Assembly (NCBI GenBank): GCA_004557645.1
Contig: SFGI01000010.1
Coordinates: 1-56,239, forward strand
Length of the DNA stretch: 56,239 bases
Reading direction: 5' to 3'
Source: [Eubacterium] saphenum
GTDB taxonomy: Bacteria > Bacillota > Clostridia > Lachnospirales > Anaerotignaceae
The notes below the pieces were generated by a model, which saw nothing but the letters and a program-made list of their open reading frames with translations, had not been told where the DNA came from and searched no databases. Positions within the stretch are counted from its first letter, which is position 1. The number at the start of each line of letters is the position of its first letter. Below are positions 15,891-24,409 of the stretch, in pieces. Position numbers and translations under genes: made by a program.

Positions 15891-15913
15891 ATCAATAATT
15901 TTTTATTATTGAT
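15891..15913. promoter_or_regulatory. Candidate operator, 9-bp inverted repeat upstream of the siroheme operon
   Basis: ATCAATAAT-N5-ATTATTGAT, a perfect palindrome with a T5 centre. It is about 125 bp upstream of the AsrC-like start and about 50 bp upstream of a TATAGT hexamer (minus strand, near 15841). It could be an activator or redox-regulator site, or a hairpin. No known box is matched exactly. Confidence 0.4.
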
Positions 15914-15998
15914 TGACGATTTTTTCACAATGTCCGCAAAGGGATGACAGCCCCTGTTTCTGCCCTTTTCCAAACCCCTGATAAAATATAGGGATTTC

Positions 15999-17132
15999 TC
16001 ATTTTTTAAGGCTTCTCAGGTACTTTTTGTCCTCCGGGGAAACACGGTAGGACTCGCAAGCTTTTTGAATAAATTTATTGAACGTCCAGTCATCCAAATG
16101 AGAATGGGAGAGATATTCCAGACAAGCCTCTCTCTCCTTTGCCCAAGCCGTCGCCAAAAGCCACGCCTGCCCCATGCGAACATAATAATGCTCGGAATGG
16201 ATGGCATCTGTCCGCTCCAGTACCTCTTTCATATATTCCGGTGTCAGGTAATGGCTCAGCATTAGAATGATACCCACACGGACAGCCCAAGGGTTCTCCG
16301 ATTGTAGATATTTTTCGATATACTGAAAGAACTCCCTTTCATGGCCTTTCAGCTTTTTCTTTACGGAAGAACAGAACACATCGCAATGGGCCCAGTTTTC
16401 CACCAGATGCTCTGTATAATAGTCGCAATAGGGCAGGAAGGCCTCATAGGAAACGGGCAGTGCCGCTGCCACCAACCCATAGAGGAGCCGCTCCTCATAG
16501 GTATCCTTTCCGCAAAAGCGCAGGAACCCCTCGCCGTCCTCTTTGGCGATCTTCGCCGCCGTTTTTCTTAAAAAGGGCACCCGCAGCCCGACCACAGGCA
16601 ACTCCGAGCAAAGCAGTTTTTCGTGGAATTTTTTATATTCCTCTTCTCTCTGAGAAAACAACTCTTCCCGAAAGGCTTCATAACTCTCTTTCGTCCAGCT
16701 TTCCATGGGACTCACCCCTCTCTCTTCGATCCGCCGCAAAGCAGCTTCATATTTTTTCAATCTTTGTTCATCTTTTTCCGTGGGGTTTGGGATGCGGCTG
16801 ATGTCCATATTATCTATCAGATCGGCACGCTTCACCTTCGCCGCCAAAGGGTTTTCGCAGACGCGCCCAATATATGCCATATACTCCTCCCCTTCCCTAT
16901 GGGTCAGGCAGGAAACAGCTTCAATGACCTTTGCCGAAAATCCTTCCATTTTCAAATCTTCGGCTGTATAGGGCGTATCCTCCAAAAGGTCATGGAGGAT
17001 GGCGACGGTCTTTTCTTCCAAGGTTTCGCATCGCAGCATCACCCGCAGCGGATGCAGAATATAGGGCTGACCGCCTTTATCCACCTGCCCAGTGTGACCT
17101 TTTGCCGCTAAAATGATGGCTTTTTCCAGCAT
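15999..17132 (-). CDS. Fusion: RelA/SpoT-type HD hydrolase domain and AlkD-like DNA alkylation repair domain
   Basis: A 377-residue two-domain protein. Residues 1-140 are a RelA/SpoT-type HD domain with the whole metal set: H27 (ILHP), H47-D48 (ILHDLLEDT), D104 (KRADLIDN), plus E51-D52 and N108, so (p)ppGpp or nucleotide hydrolysis is plausible. Residues about 150-377 match the AlkD HEAT-repeat DNA glycosylase family, with ENWAHCDVFC (candidate catalytic Asp), the WAVRVGIILMLSHY helix and DDWTFNKFIQKACESYRV near the end. Start at 17132 after AAAGGGGTGGG. The gene is monocistronic. A link between stringent-response nucleotides and DNA repair is inference. Confidence 0.85.
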   Translation of the reverse strand: MLEKAIILAAKGHTGQVDKGGQPYILHPLRVMLRCETLEEKTVAILHDLLEDTPYTAEDLKMEGFSAKVIEAVSCLTHREGEEYMAYIGRVCENPLAAKVKRADLIDNMDISRIPNPTEKDEQRLKKYEAALRRIEERGVSPMESWTKESYEAFREELFSQREEEYKKFHEKLLCSELPVVGLRVPFLRKTAAKIAKEDGEGFLRFCGKDTYEERLLYGLVAAALPVSYEAFLPYCDYYTEHLVENWAHCDVFCSSVKKKLKGHEREFFQYIEKYLQSENPWAVRVGIILMLSHYLTPEYMKEVLERTDAIHSEHYYVRMGQAWLLATAWAKEREACLEYLSHSHLDDWTFNKFIQKACESYRVSPEDKKYLRSLKK

Positions 17133-17357
17133 TTTTCCCACCCCTTTTTCCTCAGATTCCTTATCTTCAGTATATCTTGTCAAAAAAATTGTGTAAAGGC
17201 AAAAAAATGCAAACTTTTTTCCTCCTTTTTACGTCTATGAAGTGAGCAGCGTCTGAAAAAAGCAAATTTTTAATATAATACATTTTGAAGCTGCTCCCAA
17301 TCAGAATTGTATTAAAAATTTAATATTTTCTTCAGAGTTTTTCCGTAGAAAATATGC

Positions 17358-17386
17358 TATGATATGCTTATCTACAACATTCGACA
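17358..17386 (+). promoter_or_regulatory. Possible Spo0A-controlled promoter of the EFR1/deacetylase operon
   Basis: A TATGAT hexamer (17358-17363) without a recognisable -35 element is followed by TTCGACA (17380-17386). On the minus strand this reads TTTTGTCGAAT, a full extended 0A box. The box would lie at about +10, a position that fits repression. Such 7-mers occur by chance, so confidence is limited. Confidence 0.35.
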
Positions 17387-17417
17387 AAAGGACGCATCAT
17401 ATTAGGAGGGGACTTTT

Positions 17418-18200
17418 ATGATCTATTATTTCAGCGGTACCGGCAATTCCTACGCAGCAGCAAAAAAACTGGCTGACGGTCTGGGCGAAGACCTGATGGA
17501 TATCGCTCTGGCTGTCCGAGAAGGCAATTATACCCATACTTTGGAGGCAGGCGAACGACTGGGCTTCGTATTCCCTGTTTACGCATGGGCACCTCCCAAA
17601 GTGGTGACCGATTTTGTAAAAAATCTGGAATTATATTATTCCGGTGATCCCTATATCTTCGCAGTCTGCACCTGCGGCAGTTCCGCCGGCAAAACCATGG
17701 ATATTTTCGAAGATGCCCTGGAAGAAAACGGCCTTGTGCTGGACAGCGGCTTTTCCGTGGTGATGCCCGATAACTGCGTCATCCTGTTTGACACGGAAAA
17801 AGAAGAGCTCTCCGCCGAAAAGCTGGCAAAGGCAGAAAAAACACTGGACAATATCCTCCGTGCCATCAAACTCAACTGGAGCGATTTTTTCCGGGTAAAA
17901 CGAGGAAAACTTGGCAGCTTCCTGAGTACGGCAGTGAATCCCGTTTTCTGCAAGGGCATGAAAACAAAACCCTTCTATGTCACCAACGACTGCATCGGCT
18001 GCGGTCAGTGTGAGCGGATCTGCAGCAGCGGCTGCATCAGCATGACTGTCGGCAAGCCCGTATGGACAGAGGACAGATGCGATCTTTGCCTGGCCTGCAT
18101 CAACCGCTGCCCTGCCAAGGCTATCCAATACGGCAAAAAAACAGCAAGTCGGGGACGCTATGTACACCCTATCTATCAGACAGGAGAGACGGAACAATGA
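17418..18200 (+). CDS. EFR1-family flavodoxin-ferredoxin protein
   Basis: A 260-residue electron carrier. The N-terminus, IYYFSGTGNSYAAAKKLA, is the FMN-binding loop of a flavodoxin domain (about 1-170). The C-terminal third has two 4Fe-4S motifs, CIGCGQCERIC and CDLCLACINRCP. Such proteins shuttle electrons between FMN and ferredoxin centres; their partners are unknown. An AGGAGGGG SD precedes ATG. It overlaps the next gene by 4 bp (ATGA), so the two are translationally coupled. Confidence 0.92.
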   Translation: MIYYFSGTGNSYAAAKKLADGLGEDLMDIALAVREGNYTHTLEAGERLGFVFPVYAWAPPKVVTDFVKNLELYYSGDPYIFAVCTCGSSAGKTMDIFEDALEENGLVLDSGFSVVMPDNCVILFDTEKEELSAEKLAKAEKTLDNILRAIKLNWSDFFRVKRGKLGSFLSTAVNPVFCKGMKTKPFYVTNDCIGCGQCERICSSGCISMTVGKPVWTEDRCDLCLACINRCPAKAIQYGKKTASRGRYVHPIYQTGETEQ

Positions 18201-19624
18201 AACCAAAACGCATATTTGCATTCCTTTTGATCGGCATACTGCTCCTTTCCTGCTGCGGCTGCAGTGCTACCAGCAGCGGACTTTCCATGCTCAATCGTAA
18301 AAAAATCACAGAGCTGACCCAAAAAGGGGAGACCTACTGGGCGGCCTATCAGGAACATCAGGAAGTGGGGGAAGCCACCAACGTGGTGGAATACCAGAAG
18401 CCCCTTTCCTATGTGCTGCAATATCCAAAAACAGGACACACCGCTGTAGATGCACGCATTGAGGGCATCGTGACAGAAATCCGCAACGCTTTCGATCAGG
18501 AATTTTTGCCGGCAAAAACATCGGAAAATGAAACAAAAAGCAACAAAGAAACGGAAGCCACATTGTATTTGGGATATGAAGCCTATCTGACGGATAACGA
18601 CCACATGAGCCTTGTGTTTTTCCAGACCCATGAAGCGGAGGGCGTGCTTTCTCCCCATACCCGTATCCAGATCTTCCATTTCGACTTGAGCGAGGATATA
18701 GAAATTCCCGCAGAAGAACTGATGTGGACGGATTTTGCAAAGAATGCTTCCGCCTATACCCAGAAATATTTCACCACCACAGAACCCTATCATAAAGGCA
18801 TCTTCGGCAACTATGCCACACTCCTTGCCCCGGATGAAGGTCGCTTCGACCGCTTTGCCTTCACCACCGAAGGCGTGCTGTTCTATTTCGACCGTTACGA
18901 TCTTTTCCCCGGCAGCTATGGCATCGTCAGCCTGACGATCCCTTACGAGGATATGCGGACAAAGATCCAGGTGCCCAAGGCAGAAACCCTGGTTCCCCCA
19001 GAAAAATCCAATAAAAAAATGGTGGCTCTGACCTATGATGACGGTCCCAACCCCATTGCCACCAATGCCATTCTGGATACCCTGGAACAATACGGTGCCA
19101 AGGCTACTTTCTTTGATCTGGGCCATCTGGTGGAAAAATACCCTGATGTGGTGAAGCGGGAAGCCGCTTTGGGCTGTGAAGTGGGCAGCCATTCCTACGA
19201 CCATAAAAATTTCAGCAAGATGACTGCCGCAGAAATCTCTGCGGACATAAAGAAAACATCTGCCGCCTTCCAAAAGGCACTGGGAAAAGACCCTGCGGTG
19301 TTCCGTCCTCCCTATGGGGCCTGCGACGAAAACGTGAAAAAACAGATCCCCATGCCCATCTATCTCTGGTCTATCGATACCCTGGACTGGAAGAGCCGGG
19401 ATGCCAAGGCTGTTTTGGATGTGATAAAATCCTCCGGCGATCTGGACGGGAAAGTCATCCTGATGCATGGCATTTATTCCTCTACCGCAGAAGCCACCGC
19501 CATCTTGGTGCCTTATCTGCAGGGGCAGGGCTATGAACTGGTGACCGTTTCCGAACTGATCCAGGCAAAGCATGGGGAAACTCCCGCAAACGGCAAAATT
19601 TACGGATACTCCTATTTCCAGTAA
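18197..19624 (+). CDS. Lipoprotein polysaccharide deacetylase (PdaC/NodB family)
   Basis: A 475-residue secreted lipoprotein. Residues 1-22 are a signal peptide ending at a Cys-rich lipobox (LLSCCGC). Residues about 60-260 look like the DUF3298-type domain seen in PdaC. The NodB catalytic domain follows: TYDDGPNP (motif 1), HSYDH (metal-binding His pair), RPPYGACD, LWSIDTLDW and ILMHGIYSS. It should deacetylate peptidoglycan or another cell-surface glycan. The start is the ATG overlapping the EFR1 stop; the longer frame from 18062 lies within that gene. Confidence 0.93.
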   Translation: MKPKRIFAFLLIGILLLSCCGCSATSSGLSMLNRKKITELTQKGETYWAAYQEHQEVGEATNVVEYQKPLSYVLQYPKTGHTAVDARIEGIVTEIRNAFDQEFLPAKTSENETKSNKETEATLYLGYEAYLTDNDHMSLVFFQTHEAEGVLSPHTRIQIFHFDLSEDIEIPAEELMWTDFAKNASAYTQKYFTTTEPYHKGIFGNYATLLAPDEGRFDRFAFTTEGVLFYFDRYDLFPGSYGIVSLTIPYEDMRTKIQVPKAETLVPPEKSNKKMVALTYDDGPNPIATNAILDTLEQYGAKATFFDLGHLVEKYPDVVKREAALGCEVGSHSYDHKNFSKMTAAEISADIKKTSAAFQKALGKDPAVFRPPYGACDENVKKQIPMPIYLWSIDTLDWKSRDAKAVLDVIKSSGDLDGKVILMHGIYSSTAEATAILVPYLQGQGYELVTVSELIQAKHGETPANGKIYGYSYFQ

Positions 19625-19636
19625 ACATAAAAAAAG

Positions 19637-19680
19637 AACAGACCCTTGTTCCTTCCCAGAGGACTTTGGGTCTGTTTTTT
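19637..19680. terminator. Bidirectional terminator after the deacetylase
   Basis: The stem AACAGACCC/GGGTCTGTT with a 22-base loop, with an A-run before and T6 after. It serves the deacetylase and probably the converging DtxR gene, whose stop is at 19679. Confidence 0.85.
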
Positions 19681-20071
19681 ATTCTTTCACATCGGGGTTC
19701 AGTTCATGCCATTTCTGATGATGGGCTTTCATACAGGCGAAGGTTTCTTCGCTGAGGATATGCTCCATCCGGCAGGCATCTTTCAAGGCGGTTTCCTCGC
19801 TGACGCCGATATCCATCAGCAAATGAGAGATCACACAATGTTTTTCATAGGTTCCTTCTGCCAAGGCTCTGCCCTTTTCTGTCAGCACGATACGGCCTTT
19901 TTCTTCTATCTGCACATAGCCTTCCGCTTTCAGTTTTTTCATGGCATTGGAAATGCTGGGTTTGCTGAAGCCCAATTCCGTTGCCACGTCCACAGAACGT
20001 ACATAGCCTGTTTTCTGATCTAATACATAAATGGTTTCCAGATAATTTTCCATGGATTCCTGTGTTTTCAT
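19679..20071 (-). CDS. DtxR/MntR family metal-dependent repressor
   Basis: A 130-residue winged-helix metalloregulator. The N-terminal HTH includes VRSVDVATELGFSKPSISNAMKKL. The metal site has the pattern C-x2-E-H in ACRMEHILSEE. This is the DtxR/IdeR form (Cys-Glu-His), whereas MntR has Glu at the first position, so an iron response is more likely than manganese. An N replaces the MntR Asp8 or DtxR Met10 residue. SD: AAAGGCGGGAG. A plausible target is feoAB 13 kb away, but no box is seen. Confidence 0.9.
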   Translation of the reverse strand: MKTQESMENYLETIYVLDQKTGYVRSVDVATELGFSKPSISNAMKKLKAEGYVQIEEKGRIVLTEKGRALAEGTYEKHCVISHLLMDIGVSEETALKDACRMEHILSEETFACMKAHHQKWHELNPDVKE

Positions 20072-20201
20072 ACGTGTCTCCCGCCTTTCTTTTCATTCAT
20101 AATGTTAGCAAAAAAGGTGGCATTTGACAATATTTTTCTGGTTCCCGATCCCTTTTACATGGCTTTTTGAAAATTTCTATGGATATCAGCAAAATTTTTT
20201 A

Positions 20202-20230
20202 TTGATATTTCGCTGAAAATCATGTATGAT
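20202..20230 (+). promoter_or_regulatory. Strong promoter of a short transcript
   Basis: TTGATA (20202-20207), a 17-bp spacer, TATGAT (20225-20230). The predicted start near 20237 is only about 50 nt before an intrinsic terminator. Confidence 0.75.
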
Positions 20231-20236
20231 GTACTT

Positions 20237-20290
20237 AAGAAAAAACGATAACAGAGGCATCAAACACGTTGTTGTTTTGGTGTCTTTTTT
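20237..20290 (+). ncRNA. Candidate short RNA or attenuated leader
   Basis: The predicted transcript starts near 20237 and ends at a hairpin AGGCATCAAA/TTTGGTGTCT (20255-20285; two G-T pairs) followed by T5. No ORF fits. The next gene starts 337 nt later with its own apparent -10. It may be an sRNA, a premature-termination leader of the PLP enzyme gene, or an unusual riboswitch too short for known aptamers. Confidence 0.45.
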
Positions 20291-20626
20291 AGAAAATCGT
20301 ATTTTTAACTATGCTTGCTTCTGTAGTTTGAGGTTTTTCTCCTAACTTCAAGCTATTTTGAATCAAACTTTTCATCTCTTCTTGTCGTTGCTTCCCAAGC
20401 GCAAAAAACGCCCCCTAACTGTTTTCTGCGTGGCAATGACAACCCTTACACGGCGTCTTCTCCCCCAAGAAGGCGCCGTTCCCCTTTCTATCCAAAATTT
20501 ACTAAAATAAATTTCATTTAAATGCAATTTTTACTGTACGAAATTAACCTTCCCCTCTTCCTGTCCTTGTAGTATGATATATCCATAAGTAATTGTCTTT
20601 ATAATAGCAAGAAAGAAGGTATCCCC

Positions 20627-21739
20627 ATGTACAGAACATTATATAGCCCCCAGGGCGGCCGCATCATTCTGGATGGCCGCGAAGTCATCAATATGGCATC
20701 CAATAACTACCTGGGTCTGGCAAACCATCCCGCAGTGGTGGCTGCCGCAAAAGAAGCACTGGAAAAATACGGTGTTGCCACAACAGCCAGCAGAAATATC
20801 TGCGGCAACTACCCCGTTCATGATGAGCTGGAAGAAAAGCTGGCAAAATTCAAAGGCGTAGAAGCCACACTGGTATTCAACTGCGGCGTTTCCGCCAACT
20901 CCGGCCTGATCCCCCAGCTGGTGGGCAAAGGCGATTTCATCTACAGCGATGAACTGAACCACGGCTCCATCATCGATGGCTGCCGCCTGTCCGGTGCGAA
21001 GATCAAGGTTTTCCGCCATATGGATATGGCCCATCTGGAAGAACTGCTGAAAGAGCCCGTAGAAGGCAAAAAGCTCATCATCACCGATGGTGTATTCAGC
21101 ATGGACGGCGATCTGGCTCCCCTGCCTGAAATGGCAGATCTGGCAGATCAATACGGCGCAATGCTGGTGGTGGACGATGCCCACGGCGACGGCGTAATGG
21201 GCCCCGCTGGCAGAGGTACCGTTGACTACTTCGGCCTGAGAGACCGCATCACCATCGAAACAGGCTCCCTGTCCAAGGCATTTGGTTCCGCCGGCGGCTT
21301 TGTCGCAGGCCCCAAGGAATTTATCGAAAGCCTGCGCCCCAAGGCAAGAAGCTTCATTTTCACCGCTTCCCCCATGGCCCCCTGCCTGACAGCAGCGGCG
21401 GCAAAGGCAGTGGATCTGGTGATGGAAAACACAGCACTGGTAGATAAGCTGTGGGAAAACCGCAACTATTTTGCAGACCGCCTCAGCAAATTGGGTCTGA
21501 ATATCGGCACATCCGTGACCCCCGTTATCCCCGTTATCGTTGGCGATGCGGAAAAAGCCCAGAAGCTGAGCCAGATGATGTATGAAAGGGGCGTTTATGC
21601 CCAGGCGCTGCAGTTCCCTATGGTGCCCAGAGGCACAGCCCGCCTGCGTACTATCATTTCCGCAGACCATACCAAAGAAGATCTGGACAAGGTTGTGGAT
21701 GCACTGGAAGAATGTGCAAAGGAACTGGGCCTGATCTGA
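20627..21739 (+). CDS. Alpha-oxoamine synthase (glycine C-acetyltransferase / 8-amino-7-oxononanoate synthase family)
   Basis: A 370-residue PLP enzyme joining an acyl-CoA to an amino acid with decarboxylation. Visible: MASNNYLGLANHP, the GVATTASRNICGNY loop, VFNCGVSANSG, VVDDAHGDGVMGPAGRG and the PLP lysine in ETGSLSKAFGSAGG. Substrate (glycine plus acetyl-CoA, or alanine plus pimeloyl thioester) cannot be read from the sequence. It is about 20-25 residues shorter at the N-terminus than most KBL/BioF proteins. The start is at an AGAAGG SD. It is monocistronic, with no threonine dehydrogenase or biotin gene nearby. Confidence 0.88.
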   Translation: MYRTLYSPQGGRIILDGREVINMASNNYLGLANHPAVVAAAKEALEKYGVATTASRNICGNYPVHDELEEKLAKFKGVEATLVFNCGVSANSGLIPQLVGKGDFIYSDELNHGSIIDGCRLSGAKIKVFRHMDMAHLEELLKEPVEGKKLIITDGVFSMDGDLAPLPEMADLADQYGAMLVVDDAHGDGVMGPAGRGTVDYFGLRDRITIETGSLSKAFGSAGGFVAGPKEFIESLRPKARSFIFTASPMAPCLTAAAAKAVDLVMENTALVDKLWENRNYFADRLSKLGLNIGTSVTPVIPVIVGDAEKAQKLSQMMYERGVYAQALQFPMVPRGTARLRTIISADHTKEDLDKVVDALEECAKELGLI

Positions 21740-21751
21740 TTCCATGAAAGC

Positions 21752-21790
21752 AAAAAACCTTCGACGATTTTGATCGTCGAAGGTTTTTTA
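21752..21790. terminator. Bidirectional terminator after the PLP enzyme gene
   Basis: A perfect 12-bp stem, ACCTTCGACGAT/ATCGTCGAAGGT (21757-21784), with a TTTG loop, flanked by an A-run and a T-run. Confidence 0.95.
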
Positions 21791-21797
21791 ATTTTTC

Positions 21798-21870
21798 TGC
21801 ACCCGACAGGATTCGAACCTGCGGCCTTTCGGTCCGGAGCCGAACGCTCTATCCCCTGAGCTACGGGTGC
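21798..21870 (-). tRNA. tRNA-Arg (anticodon CCG)
   Basis: A 73-nt cloverleaf on the minus strand. The acceptor is GCACCCG/CGGGTGC with discriminator A; the D arm is GCTC/GAGC. The anticodon stem is TTCGG/CCGAA with loop CTCCGGA, reading anticodon CCG (codon CGG). The T arm has GGTTCGAATCC. The 3' CCA is not encoded. Confidence 0.96.
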
Positions 21871-21964
21871 ATAGAAGGCCGCAGGGCGACCTTCATAATT
21901 TCATTGCATTGTCTATTCTACATGGAATTGGAAGAGATGTCAAATGTTTCTCTTCCGCAAAATG

Positions 21965-24409
21965 TTACATCTTGATATCGACTGTAGGCAGATTCCAGAT
22001 TTCATCAGCATACTGGCGGATGGTTCTGTCGGAAGAGAACTTGCCGCTCTTTGCAGTATTCATGATGGCCATTTTTGCCCATCTTTCCTCATCACGGTAC
22101 GCCCGATCGATATCCCAGTGGGCACGGGCATAATCCGCATAGTCCTCCAGAACGAAATATTCATCGGCTCTGCCGCCGCAGCCGTTCAGCAGGGCATCAT
22201 ACAGTTCCCTAAACAGGTTGGTATCAGGGTCAAAGGTGCCGTCGATGAGGCTGGTCAATGCCATTCGCACTTCCTGATTCATGTTGTAAACCATCCAAGG
22301 GTCATAGCCGCCCTGATATTTCTGCTGTACTTCATCGGCACTCATACCGAAAATGAAGATATTTTCTCTGCCGACTTCTTCGCAGATTTCCACATTGGCA
22401 CCGTCCATGGTACCGATGGTCAAGGCCCCATTCAGCATGAACTTCATATTCCCCGTACCGGAAGCTTCCTTGCCGGCGGTGGAGATCTGTTCGCTGATAT
22501 CTGCCGCAGGGATCAGCTTTTCTGCCAGAGATACCCGATAGTTTTCCATAAATACCACTTTGATCTTGCCGTGGATAGTAGGATCGTTATTGACTACATC
22601 CGCAACGGCATTGATGAGCTTGATGATGAGCTTCGCTCTGCGATAGCCTGCCGCCGCTTTGGCACCAAAAATAAAGGTGCGGGGAACCATATCCAGACCG
22701 GGGTTCATCTTCAGCTGATTATACAAACCGATGACATGGAGGATATTCAGAAGCTGTCTCTTATATTCATGGAGACGTTTTACCTGAATATCGAAAATGG
22801 AATCGGGGTTCACATCGATGCCCTTTGTTTCCTTAATATATTTCGCCAGAGCGACTTTATTTTCTTTCTTGATTTCCATGAAGCGTTCACGGAATTCCGC
22901 ATCATCCGCATAAGGGACCAGTTTTTCCAGCTGATCCAGATCTGTGATCCAATCCTTGCCGATTTTTTCCGTGATCAGATCCGCCAGTTTTTTATTGGAA
23001 TGGACCAGCCATCTTCTCTGGGTGATACCGTTTGTTTTATTGTTGAATTTTTCAGGATACAGCTCATAGAAATCCTTCAATTCCTGATTTTTCAGAATTT
23101 CCGTATGCAGTGCCGCTACACCGTTGACGGAATGGCTGCCCACGATAGCCAGATAAGCCATTCGGATCTGCCCATCGGCGATGATAGCCATCTTTCTGAT
23201 CTTTTCAGGGTTGTTGCCATATTTTTCAACCAGTTCCAAAACGAAACGACGGTTGATTTCTTCCACGATCTGATAGATACGGGGCAGCAGACGGCTGAAC
23301 AGCTCCATAGGCCATTTTTCCAAAGCTTCCGCCATGATGGTATGGTTGGTATAAGCGCAGACTTTTTTAGTGATATCCCAAGCCTGATCCCAAGGCAGGT
23401 CGTTTTCATCCACCAATACGCGCATCAGTTCCGCCACAGCCATGCTGGGGTGGGTATCGTTCAGCTGGAATGCCACCTTATTGGGCAGTTCGTTGAAGTC
23501 TGTATGCATCTTTTTGAAACGGGCGATGACCCTCTGGATCGTCGCGGAAATGAAGAAATACTGCTGACGCAGGCGCAGTTCCTTGCCCTGAATATGTTCA
23601 TCGGCAGGATAGAGTACGTCTGTCAGTGTGTTTGCAAGCAGTTCTTCTTCCGCCGCTTTCTGATAATTGCCTTCGTTAAAGGATTTCAGGTCCAGTCTGT
23701 TTTTGGGCTTTGCTTCCCACAGACGCAGGGTATTTACCGTGTTGTTGCCATAGCCGATGACAGGATAGTCATAGGGAATGGCTGTGACAGACTGATAATT
23801 TTCCTGCACAAATTTGTACTGGCCGTTTTCATTGGGCACTGCACGGACGTTGCCGCCGAATTTGACCTCAACGGCATATTCGTTTCTTCTGATGCCCCAA
23901 GGGTCGCCGTTTTCCAGCCAGTTATCGGGCACTTCCACCTGATAGCCCTTTTCGATGCGCTGTTCGAAAATGCCGTAATGGTAGCGGATGCCGCAGCCAT
24001 AGGCAGGCAGTGCCAGTGTGGACAGGGATTCCAGAAAGCATGCCGCCAGTCTGCCCAAGCCGCCATTGCCCAAGCCGGGGTCGGGCTCTGCATCTTCCAC
24101 AACATTATAATCGATCCCCAGTTCGTCGAATACTTCCTTCACTTCATCGAACATTTCCAGATTGATGAGAGCATTGCCAAAGAAACGACCCATCAAAAAT
24201 TCCATGGACAGGTAATAAACGACCTTAACGTCTTTTTCATAATATTCATCATGGGTCTTCATCCATTTATCTGTGATGACATCCCGGATCGCGAACACGG
24301 CAGCCTGATACAGTTCTTCTGCGGTTGCGTGTTCCAGTGTTTTACGGTACAACGTTTTCACGTTTTCCCGGATCATATTCTTCAGTTCTTCTTTTCCGAT
24401 CAGATTCAT
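21965..24409 (-). CDS. glgP: Glycogen/starch phosphorylase
   Basis: An 814-residue PLP enzyme releasing glucose-1-phosphate from alpha-glucans. Key blocks are MEFLMGRFFGNAL, GNGGLGRLAACFLES, FQLNDTHPSMAVAELMR, TNGITQRRW and the PLP lysine motif EASGTGNMKFMLNGAL followed by IGTMDGANVEI. Length and order are those of the standard bacterial family. An AGGGGGTTATT SD precedes ATG. No other glycogen gene is adjacent. The shadow frame of 861 residues on the other strand is not a gene. A 9-bp hairpin (21875-21895) follows the stop but lacks a T-run. Confidence 0.97.
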   Translation of the reverse strand: MNLIGKEELKNMIRENVKTLYRKTLEHATAEELYQAAVFAIRDVITDKWMKTHDEYYEKDVKVVYYLSMEFLMGRFFGNALINLEMFDEVKEVFDELGIDYNVVEDAEPDPGLGNGGLGRLAACFLESLSTLALPAYGCGIRYHYGIFEQRIEKGYQVEVPDNWLENGDPWGIRRNEYAVEVKFGGNVRAVPNENGQYKFVQENYQSVTAIPYDYPVIGYGNNTVNTLRLWEAKPKNRLDLKSFNEGNYQKAAEEELLANTLTDVLYPADEHIQGKELRLRQQYFFISATIQRVIARFKKMHTDFNELPNKVAFQLNDTHPSMAVAELMRVLVDENDLPWDQAWDITKKVCAYTNHTIMAEALEKWPMELFSRLLPRIYQIVEEINRRFVLELVEKYGNNPEKIRKMAIIADGQIRMAYLAIVGSHSVNGVAALHTEILKNQELKDFYELYPEKFNNKTNGITQRRWLVHSNKKLADLITEKIGKDWITDLDQLEKLVPYADDAEFRERFMEIKKENKVALAKYIKETKGIDVNPDSIFDIQVKRLHEYKRQLLNILHVIGLYNQLKMNPGLDMVPRTFIFGAKAAAGYRRAKLIIKLINAVADVVNNDPTIHGKIKVVFMENYRVSLAEKLIPAADISEQISTAGKEASGTGNMKFMLNGALTIGTMDGANVEICEEVGRENIFIFGMSADEVQQKYQGGYDPWMVYNMNQEVRMALTSLIDGTFDPDTNLFRELYDALLNGCGGRADEYFVLEDYADYARAHWDIDRAYRDEERWAKMAIMNTAKSGKFSSDRTIRQYADEIWNLPTVDIKM

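Larger units (their letters stand above)
20072..20626. other. Structured intergenic region, 555 bp
   Basis: No gene is supported. It contains a strong promoter (20202-20230) feeding a terminated short transcript (ends at 20290). Further along are a weaker stem, TAGTTTGA/TCAAGCTA, near 20316-20352 and a 10-bp stem, CGGCGTCTTC/GAAGGCGCCG (20451-20478, one G-T pair). Last come a TATGAT hexamer (20573-20578) and the SD of the PLP enzyme gene. Confidence 0.7.

Noticed and set aside
15769..15998. Possible cobalamin riboswitch before the siroheme operon
   Set aside because: No B12-box-like sequence; the region is short and AT-rich.
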